Below, piece by piece: positions 57,435 through 64,000 of a DNA stretch of 64,000 nt; position 1 is the stretch's first letter; each line of letters starts with the position of its first letter. The stretch covers positions 992,001 to 1,056,000 of the forward strand of contig NZ_WAAO01000002.1 in NCBI RefSeq assembly GCF_008868005.1, read 5' to 3'. The position numbers were made by a program, and so were the translations under genes. The notes beneath the pieces were generated by a model. The model saw nothing but the letters and a program-made list of their open reading frames with translations. It did no database searches and was not told the origin of the DNA. Source of the stretch: Microbacterium algeriense (GTDB taxonomy: Bacteria > Actinomycetota > Actinomycetes > Actinomycetales > Microbacteriaceae).

Positions 57435-58754
57435 TCAGTTCAGGATATCGGAACCCCAGGGCACCGGCAGTTCGGCGCCGAGCGCGGCCAGCGGGGCCTT
57501 CGCCTTGGTGGCGACCTCCGCCACCTCCGCCGCCGCGACCGAGCCCCACGTGATGCCGCCGCCGGCTCCGACCGCGGCGCCCGCCTCGTCGATCAGGATG
57601 CTGCGGATCACCATCGCGAGATCGACCGCCCCGTCCACGCCGATGTATCCGAAGCACCCCGCATAGACGCCGCGCGGGCCGCCTTCGAGTTCGTGCAGCC
57701 GCGTCATCGCGGAGAGCTTCGGGGCGCCGGTCATGCTTCCGGCGGGGAACGTGGCCGCCAGCAGCGCCCCGACCGTCGTGCCCGGAGCAGCAGCTCCGCT
57801 CACCGTGCTCACGAGCTGGTGCACGGCGGGATAGCTCTCGACCGTCCAGAGGCCGTCCACCCGGATGCTCCCCGGCACGCACACGCGGGAGAGGTCGTTG
57901 CGCATCAGGTCGACGATCATGACGTTCTCCGCGCGCTCCTTGCGGTCGGCGGCGAGCTCTGCGGCGAGCTCGGCATCCTGCACGGGGTCGGTGCTGCGGG
58001 GGCGCGTGCCCTTGATCGGGCGGGTGCGGATGACGCCGCCCCGGACGTGGAGGAACTGCTCGGGGCTCGCGCTCAGCAGCGAGCGTCCGCCGATCCGCAC
58101 GAATCCGCCGTGGTGCGAGGGGGTCGCGGATCGGAGGCGGCGGTACACCTGCGCGGCATCGTGCGAACCGGCGACGGTGAACCGGGTCGTCAGGCAGAGC
58201 TGATAGGCGATGCCGGCCCTGATGAGTTCGCGGCAGCGCTCGATGAGCACGGCGTACTCTCCCGGGTCGTGCCTGGCCTCCGCGGGCAGCCGAGCGGACG
58301 TCGGGCGCTCGGCGTCTTCGGGCTGCGGCTGCCGGCTCCACTCCTCGACGTCCGCGGTCCACGTCCCTTCGTCGTCGGTGCCGTTCAGCGCCCATGCGCG
58401 ACCGGATGCGTGGTCGAACGCGACGGCGGACGTGACGCGCAGCCACGACAGCGCCGACGCCGGGTCGTCGCTCCTCGTCGGGGCGCCGGCAGCGGCGGCG
58501 CCGCTCTCGTAGTCCCGCCACCCGACCCAGCCGCCTCGGAACGGCGGCAGCGCGGAGTCGTCATCAGCGGCGGCGAGGTCGACGTCCTCCGGCAGCGCGG
58601 AAGGGACCCCCGTTCCGACGAAGCTCCAGCCCTCGGTCGCATCCGCGCCGGCGTCGAGCCAGAAGACGTCCGCGGCGCGCTGTTCGAGCGTCCGGAACAC
58701 CTCGGCTGGCCGCACCCGCGAGCGCAGCGGACGGGCGGTCAGACGTTCGGGCAC
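57435..58754 (-). CDS. pabB: Chorismate-binding aminodeoxychorismate/anthranilate synthase component I
   Basis: A 439-residue chorismate-utilising enzyme. Diagnostic motifs are the RTRPIKGTRPRS stretch (PIKGT with the Lys typical of PabB, about residue 240), AENVMIVDLMRNDLSRV (about 275) and PAGSMTGAPK (about 345), GGGITWGS (about 400). PIKGT favours PabB (folate) over TrpE (tryptophan), but no pabA or pabC is next to it. A leaderless start is indicated: TAGGCT, 6 nt, GTG 58754. Divergent from dedA. Confidence 0.85.
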   Translation of the reverse strand: MPERLTARPLRSRVRPAEVFRTLEQRAADVFWLDAGADATEGWSFVGTGVPSALPEDVDLAAADDDSALPPFRGGWVGWRDYESGAAAAGAPTRSDDPASALSWLRVTSAVAFDHASGRAWALNGTDDEGTWTADVEEWSRQPQPEDAERPTSARLPAEARHDPGEYAVLIERCRELIRAGIAYQLCLTTRFTVAGSHDAAQVYRRLRSATPSHHGGFVRIGGRSLLSASPEQFLHVRGGVIRTRPIKGTRPRSTDPVQDAELAAELAADRKERAENVMIVDLMRNDLSRVCVPGSIRVDGLWTVESYPAVHQLVSTVSGAAAPGTTVGALLAATFPAGSMTGAPKLSAMTRLHELEGGPRGVYAGCFGYIGVDGAVDLAMVIRSILIDEAGAAVGAGGGITWGSVAAAEVAEVATKAKAPLAALGAELPVPWGSDILN

Positions 58755-58760
58755 CTTGCC

Positions 58761-58766
58761 AGCCTA
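58761..58766 (-). promoter_or_regulatory. -10 hexamer of leaderless pabB
   Basis: TAGGCT on the minus strand, 6 nt before GTG 58754. GGCAAG could also be a weak ribosome binding site. Confidence 0.45.
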
Positions 58767-58783
58767 CGACCGGCGTGCTCCCG

Positions 58784-58789
58784 TATCCT
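58784..58789 (+). promoter_or_regulatory. -10 hexamer of leaderless dedA
   Basis: TATCCT followed by CATGGG and GTG 58796 on the plus strand. It faces the pabB hexamer across 17 nt, so the two promoters share one short intergenic region. Confidence 0.4.
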
Positions 58790-58795
58790 CATGGG

Positions 58796-59467
58796 GTGGA
58801 TGACCTCCTGCTCTGGCTCCTCGACGCGGTGCAGTCGATCGACCCGATCACCCGCACCCTGGTCGCTGGTCTCGCCGTGCTGCTGGAGACCAGCATCCTC
58901 ATCGGCCTCATCGTGCCGGGCGACACCATCGTCATCATCGCGTCGATGGGCGTGGCCACCCCGTGGGAGGGCATCGCGATGGGCGTCGCGGTCGTCGTCG
59001 GCGCCCTGATCGGCGAGAGCATCGGCTTCTGGCTCGGCCGCTGGCTGGGTCCGCACATCCGGGCATCGTGGCTCGGACGCCGGATCGGCGAGCACAACTG
59101 GGTCCGCGCCGAGAACTACCTCGCCCGCCGCGGAGGCATCGCGATCTTCCTCTCGCGCTTCCTCCCCGTGCTGCATTCGCTGGTCCCGCTCACCGTGGGG
59201 ATGAGCGAATACCCGTACCGGCGCTTCCTGGCCTGGACCGCTCCGGCCTGCATCATCTGGGCCACCGCGTATGTGAGCGTGACCTCGCTCGCGGCGGGGA
59301 GCTTCCGCGACCTGGTCGACCGCGTGCACTTCGCCGGGTACATCTTCGTCGGCGTGATCGCCCTGTTCCTGCTGCTGGCCTACCTCGGCAAGAAGCTGCT
59401 GCAGCGTCTCGAGGCGCGGCACCTGGAAGCACCGGAGGCGGAGGCGGACGCCGACGTGAAAGACTGA
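58796..59467 (+). CDS. DedA-family membrane protein
   Basis: A 223-residue membrane protein with about five helices and the DedA motifs: ETSILIGLIVPGDTIVI (about residue 31), GESIGFWLGRWLGP (about 70), and SRFLPVLHSLVPLTVGMSEY (about 117, the R-x-x-P and G-x-x-x-Y part). Members act in polyprenyl-phosphate or lipid flipping and membrane homeostasis. It is followed 4 nt later by the App1-like gene, and both are plus-strand. GTG 58796 is chosen from the leaderless signal. Confidence 0.9.
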   Translation: MDDLLLWLLDAVQSIDPITRTLVAGLAVLLETSILIGLIVPGDTIVIIASMGVATPWEGIAMGVAVVVGALIGESIGFWLGRWLGPHIRASWLGRRIGEHNWVRAENYLARRGGIAIFLSRFLPVLHSLVPLTVGMSEYPYRRFLAWTAPACIIWATAYVSVTSLAAGSFRDLVDRVHFAGYIFVGVIALFLLLAYLGKKLLQRLEARHLEAPEAEADADVKD

Positions 59468-59471
59468 GCCA

Positions 59472-60497
59472 ATGGCATCCGCTCCCCCGGCCCCCCGGAT
59501 CCACTGGTTCGCCCGACTCGAACATCGCCTCCATGTCTGGCGTGAGGGTCGAGCGCGCCGTCGCGGCCGTGTCGCCACCATCCTCCCGTTCCCCGGCTAC
59601 GGCGGACCCGGCTGGGTGCGCGTCGTCGGACGCGTGCTCATCGTGCCTCCGCAACGTCGCACGCGAGACGGCGAACCGGCGAGTGTACGCGGATGGCGCA
59701 GCTTCGTCGGGATCCCGGTCGGGTTCGCATCGGTCACGGTGCACATGGGTGACACGACGCATCAGGTCGTCGCCGACCGCGGCGGCGTCGTGGACGCGAT
59801 GATCAAGGTCGACCTCGAACCGGGCTGGCAGACGTTCCAGATCTCCGTCGAGGGACAGGAACCGGTGGAGGCCCGGGCGTTCATCGTCGCGGCGGAGACC
59901 CGTTTCGGGGTCGTGTCCGACGTCGACGACACCGTGATGGTGACGGCTCTTCCGCGTCCGTTCATCGCGTTCTGGAACTCCTTCGTCCTCGACGAGCATG
60001 CGCGCATCCCGGTCCCCGGCATGGCTGTGCTGCTCGACCAGCTGCTGCGTCAGCACCCCGGCGCCCCGATGGTCTACCTGTCGACCGGGGCATGGAACGT
60101 CGCGCCCACGCTGTGGCGCTTCCTCGGCCGTCACCTCTTCCCCGCAGGCTCCATGCTCCTGACCGACTGGGGGCCCACTCATGAGCGCTGGTTCCGCAGC
60201 GGCCGTGAGCACAAGCTGACCAACCTCCGCCGCCTGGCGACCGAGTTCCCCGACGTGAAGTGGCTCCTCATCGGCGACGACGGTCAGCACGACGAGGCGA
60301 TCTACAGCCAGTTCCTCGAGGAGTACCCGGATTCCGTGGCCGGAGTGGCGATCCGTCGCCTGCTTCCCGCCGAGGCGGTCCTCGCCGGTGGTCGCGCCGA
60401 GCACGAACCGCACGCCGACGACGCCGCCCCCTGGGTCAGCGCCGAGGACGGCGCAGGACTCCGCGACCAGCTCGGCGACGTCGGCATCCTGCACTGA
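59472..60497 (+). CDS. App1-family phosphatase-like protein (DUF2183)
   Basis: A 341-residue protein with an N-terminal beta-rich region (about 40-140) and a C-terminal HAD-like catalytic domain: VVSDVDDTVMVT (about residue 157, DxDxT), YLSTGAWNV (about 199, motif II Ser/Thr), HKLTNLRRL (Lys, about 245) and LLIGDDGQHDEAIY (about 265). Eukaryotic App1 is phosphatidate phosphatase; substrate here unknown. ATG 59472 lies 4 nt from the dedA stop. A phosphatase next to DedA suggests a shared role in lipid phosphate handling (inference). Confidence 0.88.
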   Translation: MASAPPAPRIHWFARLEHRLHVWREGRARRRGRVATILPFPGYGGPGWVRVVGRVLIVPPQRRTRDGEPASVRGWRSFVGIPVGFASVTVHMGDTTHQVVADRGGVVDAMIKVDLEPGWQTFQISVEGQEPVEARAFIVAAETRFGVVSDVDDTVMVTALPRPFIAFWNSFVLDEHARIPVPGMAVLLDQLLRQHPGAPMVYLSTGAWNVAPTLWRFLGRHLFPAGSMLLTDWGPTHERWFRSGREHKLTNLRRLATEFPDVKWLLIGDDGQHDEAIYSQFLEEYPDSVAGVAIRRLLPAEAVLAGGRAEHEPHADDAAPWVSAEDGAGLRDQLGDVGILH

Positions 60498-60498
60498 C

Positions 60499-61362
60499 AT
60501 GCGCATCACCCGTCCGGACTGGATCGCCCGCGAGAAGGCGCATCAGGAGCGCGCCGATGCGCTCACGGCCGACCATCGGGATCGAGCGTCCCGTTCCGAG
60601 AAGCACCCGGTGTGGGACTTCCTGTTCACGTACTACTCCTACAAACCAGCGCAGCTCCGACGCTGGCACCCGGGAGCAGGGATCGAACTCGCGGACGCCG
60701 TCGAGCGCCTGGACTGGCGCTGGTACTCCCCCGGTCGCAGCGACGACGGCGCGGTCCCCGACGCGGCAGCGTTCGCCGCCGACAAGCCCGAGCTGGCCGC
60801 CCTCGTCGAGCGTATGCTGCGGCGCACCGCCTCCCGCCCCGGCCAGTTCGGCTGCTTCGGGCTGCATGAATGGGCGATGGTCTACCGCGCGGAGGAGCAT
60901 CGGCATGCCGTCCCCCTCCGGCTGGGACGAGCCGGCACGGACGCGGTGGTCGAGAGCCACGATCTGCGCTGCACGCACTTCGACGCCTTCCGCTTCTTCA
61001 CCCCCGACGCCGTCCCGCGCAATCGCACGATGCTCACGCGGGAGGAGCAGCCGCTGTTCGAACAGCCCGGCTGCCTGCACGCGGGCATGGATCTGTACAA
61101 GTGGGCGACGAAGCTCGGCCCCCTGATCCCCGGCGAGCTGCTGCTCGACACGTTCGAGCTGGCTCGCGACATCCGGCTGCTCGACATGCAGGCGGCGCCG
61201 TACGACCTGTCGGCGTGGGAGATCACGCCCGTGCCCATCGAGACCGCCGAGGGCAAGGCGGAGTACGTCCGACGTCAGCGCGTATTCGCGGACCGCGGCG
61301 CGGCGCTGCGGACGGCACTGCTCAGCGCCTGGCTGGGCGAGAGCGCCAGAAGCGCGGCCTGA
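60499..61362 (+). CDS. Conserved actinobacterial protein annotated as 3-methyladenine DNA glycosylase
   Basis: A 287-residue protein of the actinobacterial group that databases call 3-methyladenine DNA glycosylase. Recognisable stretches are HPVWDFLFTYYSYKPAQLRRWHPG (about residue 35), GCFGLHEWAMVY (about 118), LRCTHFDAFRFFTPDA (about 152) and EQPGCLHAGMDLYKWATKLGPLIPGEL (about 190). No helix-hairpin-helix or obvious glycosylase motif is visible, so the enzyme name is doubtful. ATG 60499 is one base after the App1 stop, giving a tight run dedA-App1-this gene. Confidence 0.7.
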   Translation: MRITRPDWIAREKAHQERADALTADHRDRASRSEKHPVWDFLFTYYSYKPAQLRRWHPGAGIELADAVERLDWRWYSPGRSDDGAVPDAAAFAADKPELAALVERMLRRTASRPGQFGCFGLHEWAMVYRAEEHRHAVPLRLGRAGTDAVVESHDLRCTHFDAFRFFTPDAVPRNRTMLTREEQPLFEQPGCLHAGMDLYKWATKLGPLIPGELLLDTFELARDIRLLDMQAAPYDLSAWEITPVPIETAEGKAEYVRRQRVFADRGAALRTALLSAWLGESARSAA

Positions 61363-61365
61363 GGA

Positions 61366-62550
61366 TCAGTGCGCCGGCTCGCAGTCGGCGCACACCGACC
61401 ACCGCGCGGCCGCAGCGCTCAGCTGCAGCCGCAACGTGACGACGCGGACCGCCGCCTCCTCCAGACGGTCCGCGGGAAGCGTGCCTGCTTCGACCGCGGC
61501 GGCGATCCCCGCCGCCATCCGCGAAGCCGTCCCGGCATCGGATCCCGCGACCATCAGGACCAGGTCGTTTCCTGCGGCCACCGCGGCGATGCCGTTGGCG
61601 ACCGGATCGGCGTACGCGGGATCGCCCGATGACAGCAGCATCCCGAGGTCGTCCGTGACGGCGACGCCCTCGAAGCCCAGTTCCTCCCTGGCGATCCGAT
61701 GCCATTCGGGCGACAGGGAAGCCGGGAGCGGATCGACCGCCGTAAACGCCAGATGGCCGTACATCAGCAGAGAGGCCCCGGCGTCGATTCCCGCCGCGAA
61801 CGGCACAGCGTCCGAACGTCGCCAGTCGTCGAGCGCCAGAGGGGTGCTCGGGATCGCGTGATGCGAGTCTCCCGCAGCGGCGCCGTGGCCGGGGAAGTGC
61901 TTCAGCGTCGAGGCGACGAACGGCTCCTGGGCCTCGGTGGCTGCCGCGACGCGCTCGGCGGCGGCGGCAGGATCGGTGCCCAGCGCGCGGCCGTGGATGA
62001 AGGAGGCGGGATCGTCGGTCACGTCCGCGACGGTGCCGAAGTTCACCGTGATGCCCGCGCGGGCCACCAGCGACCCGCGTGCCGCGAACGCTGCGCTGGT
62101 GTCGGCGACCGGCCGCTCCTTCAGCGAGGTGGACGCCGGGTAGTCGTCGCCCGCCAACCGCGACACGATCCCGCCCTCCTGGTCCACCGCGATCAGGGGC
62201 GGGAGCGCGGGGTCGACGGTGAGCGCAGCCGTGAGAGCCTGCAGCTCGGGCTCCGTCGCGGGGATGTTGGGCCCCATCAGGATGAACCCGCCGATGCCCG
62301 ACTGCATGTACGACCGGAGGACCGCGGGATCGGTGCTCGCGACATGACCCATCACGATGGTCGAGGCCCGCTCCGCCACGCTCATCTCTCCGACGAGAGA
62401 CGCCGCGCGGTCGGCGAGGGCACGCGGCGGAGCGCTCGCGGCGGCGGCGCTCGCGGGCACCGGCTCACGGACCGCCGCCGTGGCCCCTGGCCCCGCGCAG
62501 AGGCCGCAGAGGAGAGCGACCAGCGCACCCGCAGCCCACGGATACCTCAT
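61366..62550 (-). CDS. Secreted family 3 glycoside hydrolase (NagZ-like)
   Basis: A 394-residue exported enzyme with a Sec signal peptide (residues 1-25, cleavage near ATAA). GH3 features: VDQEGGIVSRL (about residue 120), KHFPGHGAAAGDSHHAIP (about 215-235, the His acid/base motif of NagZ-type enzymes), and the nucleophile in VAVTDDLGML (about 300). It should remove N-acetylglucosamine from cell-wall fragments or act on chitobiose. The carboxyl end has C-x2-C (CADCEPAH). Convergent with the upstream plus-strand gene. Confidence 0.9.
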   Translation of the reverse strand: MRYPWAAGALVALLCGLCAGPGATAAVREPVPASAAAASAPPRALADRAASLVGEMSVAERASTIVMGHVASTDPAVLRSYMQSGIGGFILMGPNIPATEPELQALTAALTVDPALPPLIAVDQEGGIVSRLAGDDYPASTSLKERPVADTSAAFAARGSLVARAGITVNFGTVADVTDDPASFIHGRALGTDPAAAAERVAAATEAQEPFVASTLKHFPGHGAAAGDSHHAIPSTPLALDDWRRSDAVPFAAGIDAGASLLMYGHLAFTAVDPLPASLSPEWHRIAREELGFEGVAVTDDLGMLLSSGDPAYADPVANGIAAVAAGNDLVLMVAGSDAGTASRMAAGIAAAVEAGTLPADRLEEAAVRVVTLRLQLSAAAARWSVCADCEPAH

Positions 62551-62575
62551 GCCGCTCCCCTGCCGCGATGCATCG

Positions 62576-63232
62576 TCAGCAGGCGAGAGCCTGCTCGATC
62601 GGTACCGCCGACTCCGCGTCGCCGTTGCCGAAGCGGATGGTCCGCCCGATCGTGCACGGCTCCTGAAGGGAAGCGGCGATCACGGCGGCCACGTCGGCGC
62701 GGGAGACGGCGCCGCTGCCCTCAGGGTCGATCCGGATGCGACCGGTCGGCTCGTCGAAGGTGAGGGTGCCGGGAGCGAGGATCGTGCCTTCGAGACCCGA
62801 GCCGCGCAGGTGCTCGTCCGCAGCCCACTTCGCGTCCGCATACGGGAAGAAGGAGTCGTCCTCCGGCACGCCGTGATCCGCAGTGGAGCCGAGCCAGGAC
62901 ACCATCACGTATCGGCGGACGCCGGCGCGCTCCGACGCATCCATGGAACGCTGGGCGGCGTCGCGATCGACCGCATAGGTGCGCTCCGGCGAGCCTCCTC
63001 CGGCGCCGGCCGACCAGACCACGGCGTCGTGACCGCGGATGAGCTCCGCCAGCTCGTCGACGTCGAGACCCTCGACATCGGCGACCAGCGCGCGAGCACC
63101 CGTGGCCGCGACGTCGGCGGTGTGCTCCGGATTGCGGATGACACCGGTCACCTCGTCTCCGCGGGCGGTGAGGAGAGGGGCGAGGAGCAGGGCGATGCGG
63201 CCGTGGCCGCCGAAGACGAGGATACGGGACAT
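62576..63232 (-). CDS. NAD(P)-binding atypical SDR protein
   Basis: A 218-residue Rossmann protein with the N-terminal GGHGRIA nucleotide motif (about residue 8), the strand-helix pattern of NmrA/atypical SDR proteins, and the stretch YVMVSWLGSTADHG (about 108). YADAKWAADEHL (Tyr-x3-Lys, about 131) keeps the SDR active-site pair. Function unknown: such proteins are redox sensors, epimerases or reductases. A TAGGGT box lies 6 nt before ATG 63232; GAAGGT there may also serve as ribosome binding site. Confidence 0.82.
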   Translation of the reverse strand: MSRILVFGGHGRIALLLAPLLTARGDEVTGVIRNPEHTADVAATGARALVADVEGLDVDELAELIRGHDAVVWSAGAGGGSPERTYAVDRDAAQRSMDASERAGVRRYVMVSWLGSTADHGVPEDDSFFPYADAKWAADEHLRGSGLEGTILAPGTLTFDEPTGRIRIDPEGSGAVSRADVAAVIAASLQEPCTIGRTIRFGNGDAESAVPIEQALAC

Positions 63233-63238
63233 ACCTTC

Positions 63239-63244
63239 ACCCTA
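63239..63244 (-). promoter_or_regulatory. -10 hexamer of the SDR gene
   Basis: TAGGGT on the minus strand, 6 nt before ATG 63232. Less certain than the other leaderless cases because the gap holds a possible ribosome binding site. Confidence 0.35.
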
Positions 63245-63256
63245 CGCTCCGGCCCG

Positions 63257-63784
63257 TCAGCGCGGGGTCTGCTCGCTGTCGATCACGAACGCCTGCGGGT
63301 GCGAGGGCAGGTAGCGGACCACGACGGGCTCCCCGCCCGGGAAGTAGGCATCCCGATCGGGGTAGACGGCGGGTGTGAAGAAGTTGCTCTCGAGCGTGTA
63401 CTCGACCCCCTCGGCGGTCGTGAAGGTCACCCAGTCGCCGTCGACCGTCGCCGTCGTCGGGCGACCGTTGTCGTAGATGTACGCGCGCGTGACGGGAACC
63501 CCGGTCAGGCTGAGGATGCCGATCACGAGCGAGCCCAGCATCGCGAACGCCAGGATGCGGAACACGATGCGCACGACCGCGCTACCCACCTGTCCCCGCG
63601 GTCGTCCCTCGCCGGAGAGCAGCCCTTCGCGTTCGCGGATGCTGCGCAGCGCACCGCCGGGCGCGGCGGTCTTGGCCGATGCGGCGAACAACCCGAGGAT
63701 GGAGAACCCCGCGATGAAGACCATGGCATAACCGTGCGCCGCGGGGAAGTTCACCAGCCACATGAGCGTGTCCAGCGCGTTCAT
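63257..63784 (-). CDS. Membrane protein with extracytoplasmic DUF3592-like domain
   Basis: A 175-residue protein with two hydrophobic helices (about residues 10-32 and 72-95) separated by a charged loop, then a beta-rich C-terminal domain (ATVDGDWVTFTTAEGVEYTLE, and VVVRYLPSHPQAFVID) that resembles DUF3592. Start ATG 63784 overlaps the stop of the next gene as ATGA, so it is coupled to it. Function unknown. Confidence 0.65.
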   Translation of the reverse strand: MNALDTLMWLVNFPAAHGYAMVFIAGFSILGLFAASAKTAAPGGALRSIREREGLLSGEGRPRGQVGSAVVRIVFRILAFAMLGSLVIGILSLTGVPVTRAYIYDNGRPTTATVDGDWVTFTTAEGVEYTLESNFFTPAVYPDRDAYFPGGEPVVVRYLPSHPQAFVIDSEQTPR

Positions 63785-64000
63785 CGGCCGTCCTCCTTCT
63801 CGATGGTCACGGCGACCGTCTGCGGGTCCTCCCGTCGATAGAACGCCCACACCGGCGCACCGACCTGGAGGTGCGGCACGGCCTGCGGGTACACGAACAC
63901 CGTGGTCTCGGCCTCCCAGGTCGGCACCCCGTCCGGTGCCATCAGCACGCGCAGCTGCAGCTCGCTCTGTCCCTCACGACGCCGACCGGTCGGCCGCACC
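63781..64000 (-). CDS. Partial protein of unknown function, 5' end outside window
   Basis: The last 72 residues of a larger protein, cut by the window edge. The sequence LQLRVLMAPDGVPTWEAETTVF followed by VPHLQVGAPVWAFYRREDPQTVAVTIE looks like a small beta-barrel with a V-G-A-P-V-W turn, an OB or SH3-like shape; I do not recognise the family. Translationally coupled (ATGA) to the downstream membrane protein. Confidence 0.5.
   Translation of the reverse strand, partial: VRPTGRRREGQSELQLRVLMAPDGVPTWEAETTVFVYPQAVPHLQVGAPVWAFYRREDPQTVAVTIEKEDGR

Noticed and set aside
54402..59009. A 1535-codon open frame on the plus strand opposite leuS and pabB.
   Set aside because: Antisense of leuS and pabB, which have full family motifs; no domain is visible in the long frame.

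Overview
The window is gene-dense, very GC-rich chromosomal DNA from an actinobacterium. The gene content, the frequent GTG starts and the order of the housekeeping genes suggest Micrococcales, probably Microbacteriaceae close to Microbacterium; this is inferred from remembered family resemblance, not from a search. There is no integrase, transposase, phage structural gene, CRISPR array or rRNA operon.

Layout. 1-7460: end of 6-phosphogluconolactonase, a drug/metabolite-type transporter, peptide deformylase, a lipoprotein, a PucR regulator facing an alcohol dehydrogenase and an amino-acid/amine permease, and tRNA-Asn. 7557-12755 (minus): an orphan ABC ATPase, then dnaG, dgt and a tRNA-dihydrouridine synthase. 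12815-19479: glutathione peroxidase, a Tat-exported phosphoesterase behind a PHO-box-like array, a DsbA-like oxidoreductase, a small P-loop kinase-like protein, uppS-recO, a TRIC-type channel, and a TetR/glyoxalase-like pair sharing one palindromic operator. 19547-25086: leuA with a newly recognised leucine-rich leader peptide, a lipoprotein, and a four-gene operon headed by an ECF-like sigma factor. 25141-36611 (minus): the conserved block era, CNNM protein, ybeY, phoH, HIT, rsmE, dnaJ, hrcA (CIRCE operator), hemW, DUF1990 and lepA, broken only by a plus-strand GIY-YIG nuclease gene bracketed by inverted hairpin repeats. 36854-45930: an accessory block with a dipeptide/oligopeptide ABC transporter, an alpha/beta hydrolase, an MFS permease and a GH1 beta-glucosidase. 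46153-47530: rpsT and holA. 47704-51233: a small-envelope-protein cluster (amphipathic repeat protein, Holin-X, DUF3618, YihY) and a TetR regulator. 51333-57410: comEC, comEA and leuS. 57435 to the end: pabB-like synthase, DedA, App1-like phosphatase, a glycosylase-like protein, a GH3 enzyme, an atypical SDR and two small membrane or envelope proteins.

How it works together. Most genes serve replication, ribosome assembly, translation and protein folding. The block lepA-hemW-hrcA-dnaJ-rsmE-phoH-ybeY-era and the block leuS-comEA-comEC-holA-rpsT look like pieces of one ancestral neighbourhood into which a transporter/sugar block and an envelope block have been inserted. The most interesting regulatory signals are a TANNNT -10 hexamer exactly 6-7 nt in front of many start codons (leaderless mRNAs), a leucine leader peptide whose leucine codons can pair with the leuA ribosome binding region, and a PHO-box-like repeat. 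The best candidate for an undescribed system is the GIY-YIG nuclease gene flanked by inverted REP-like hairpins.
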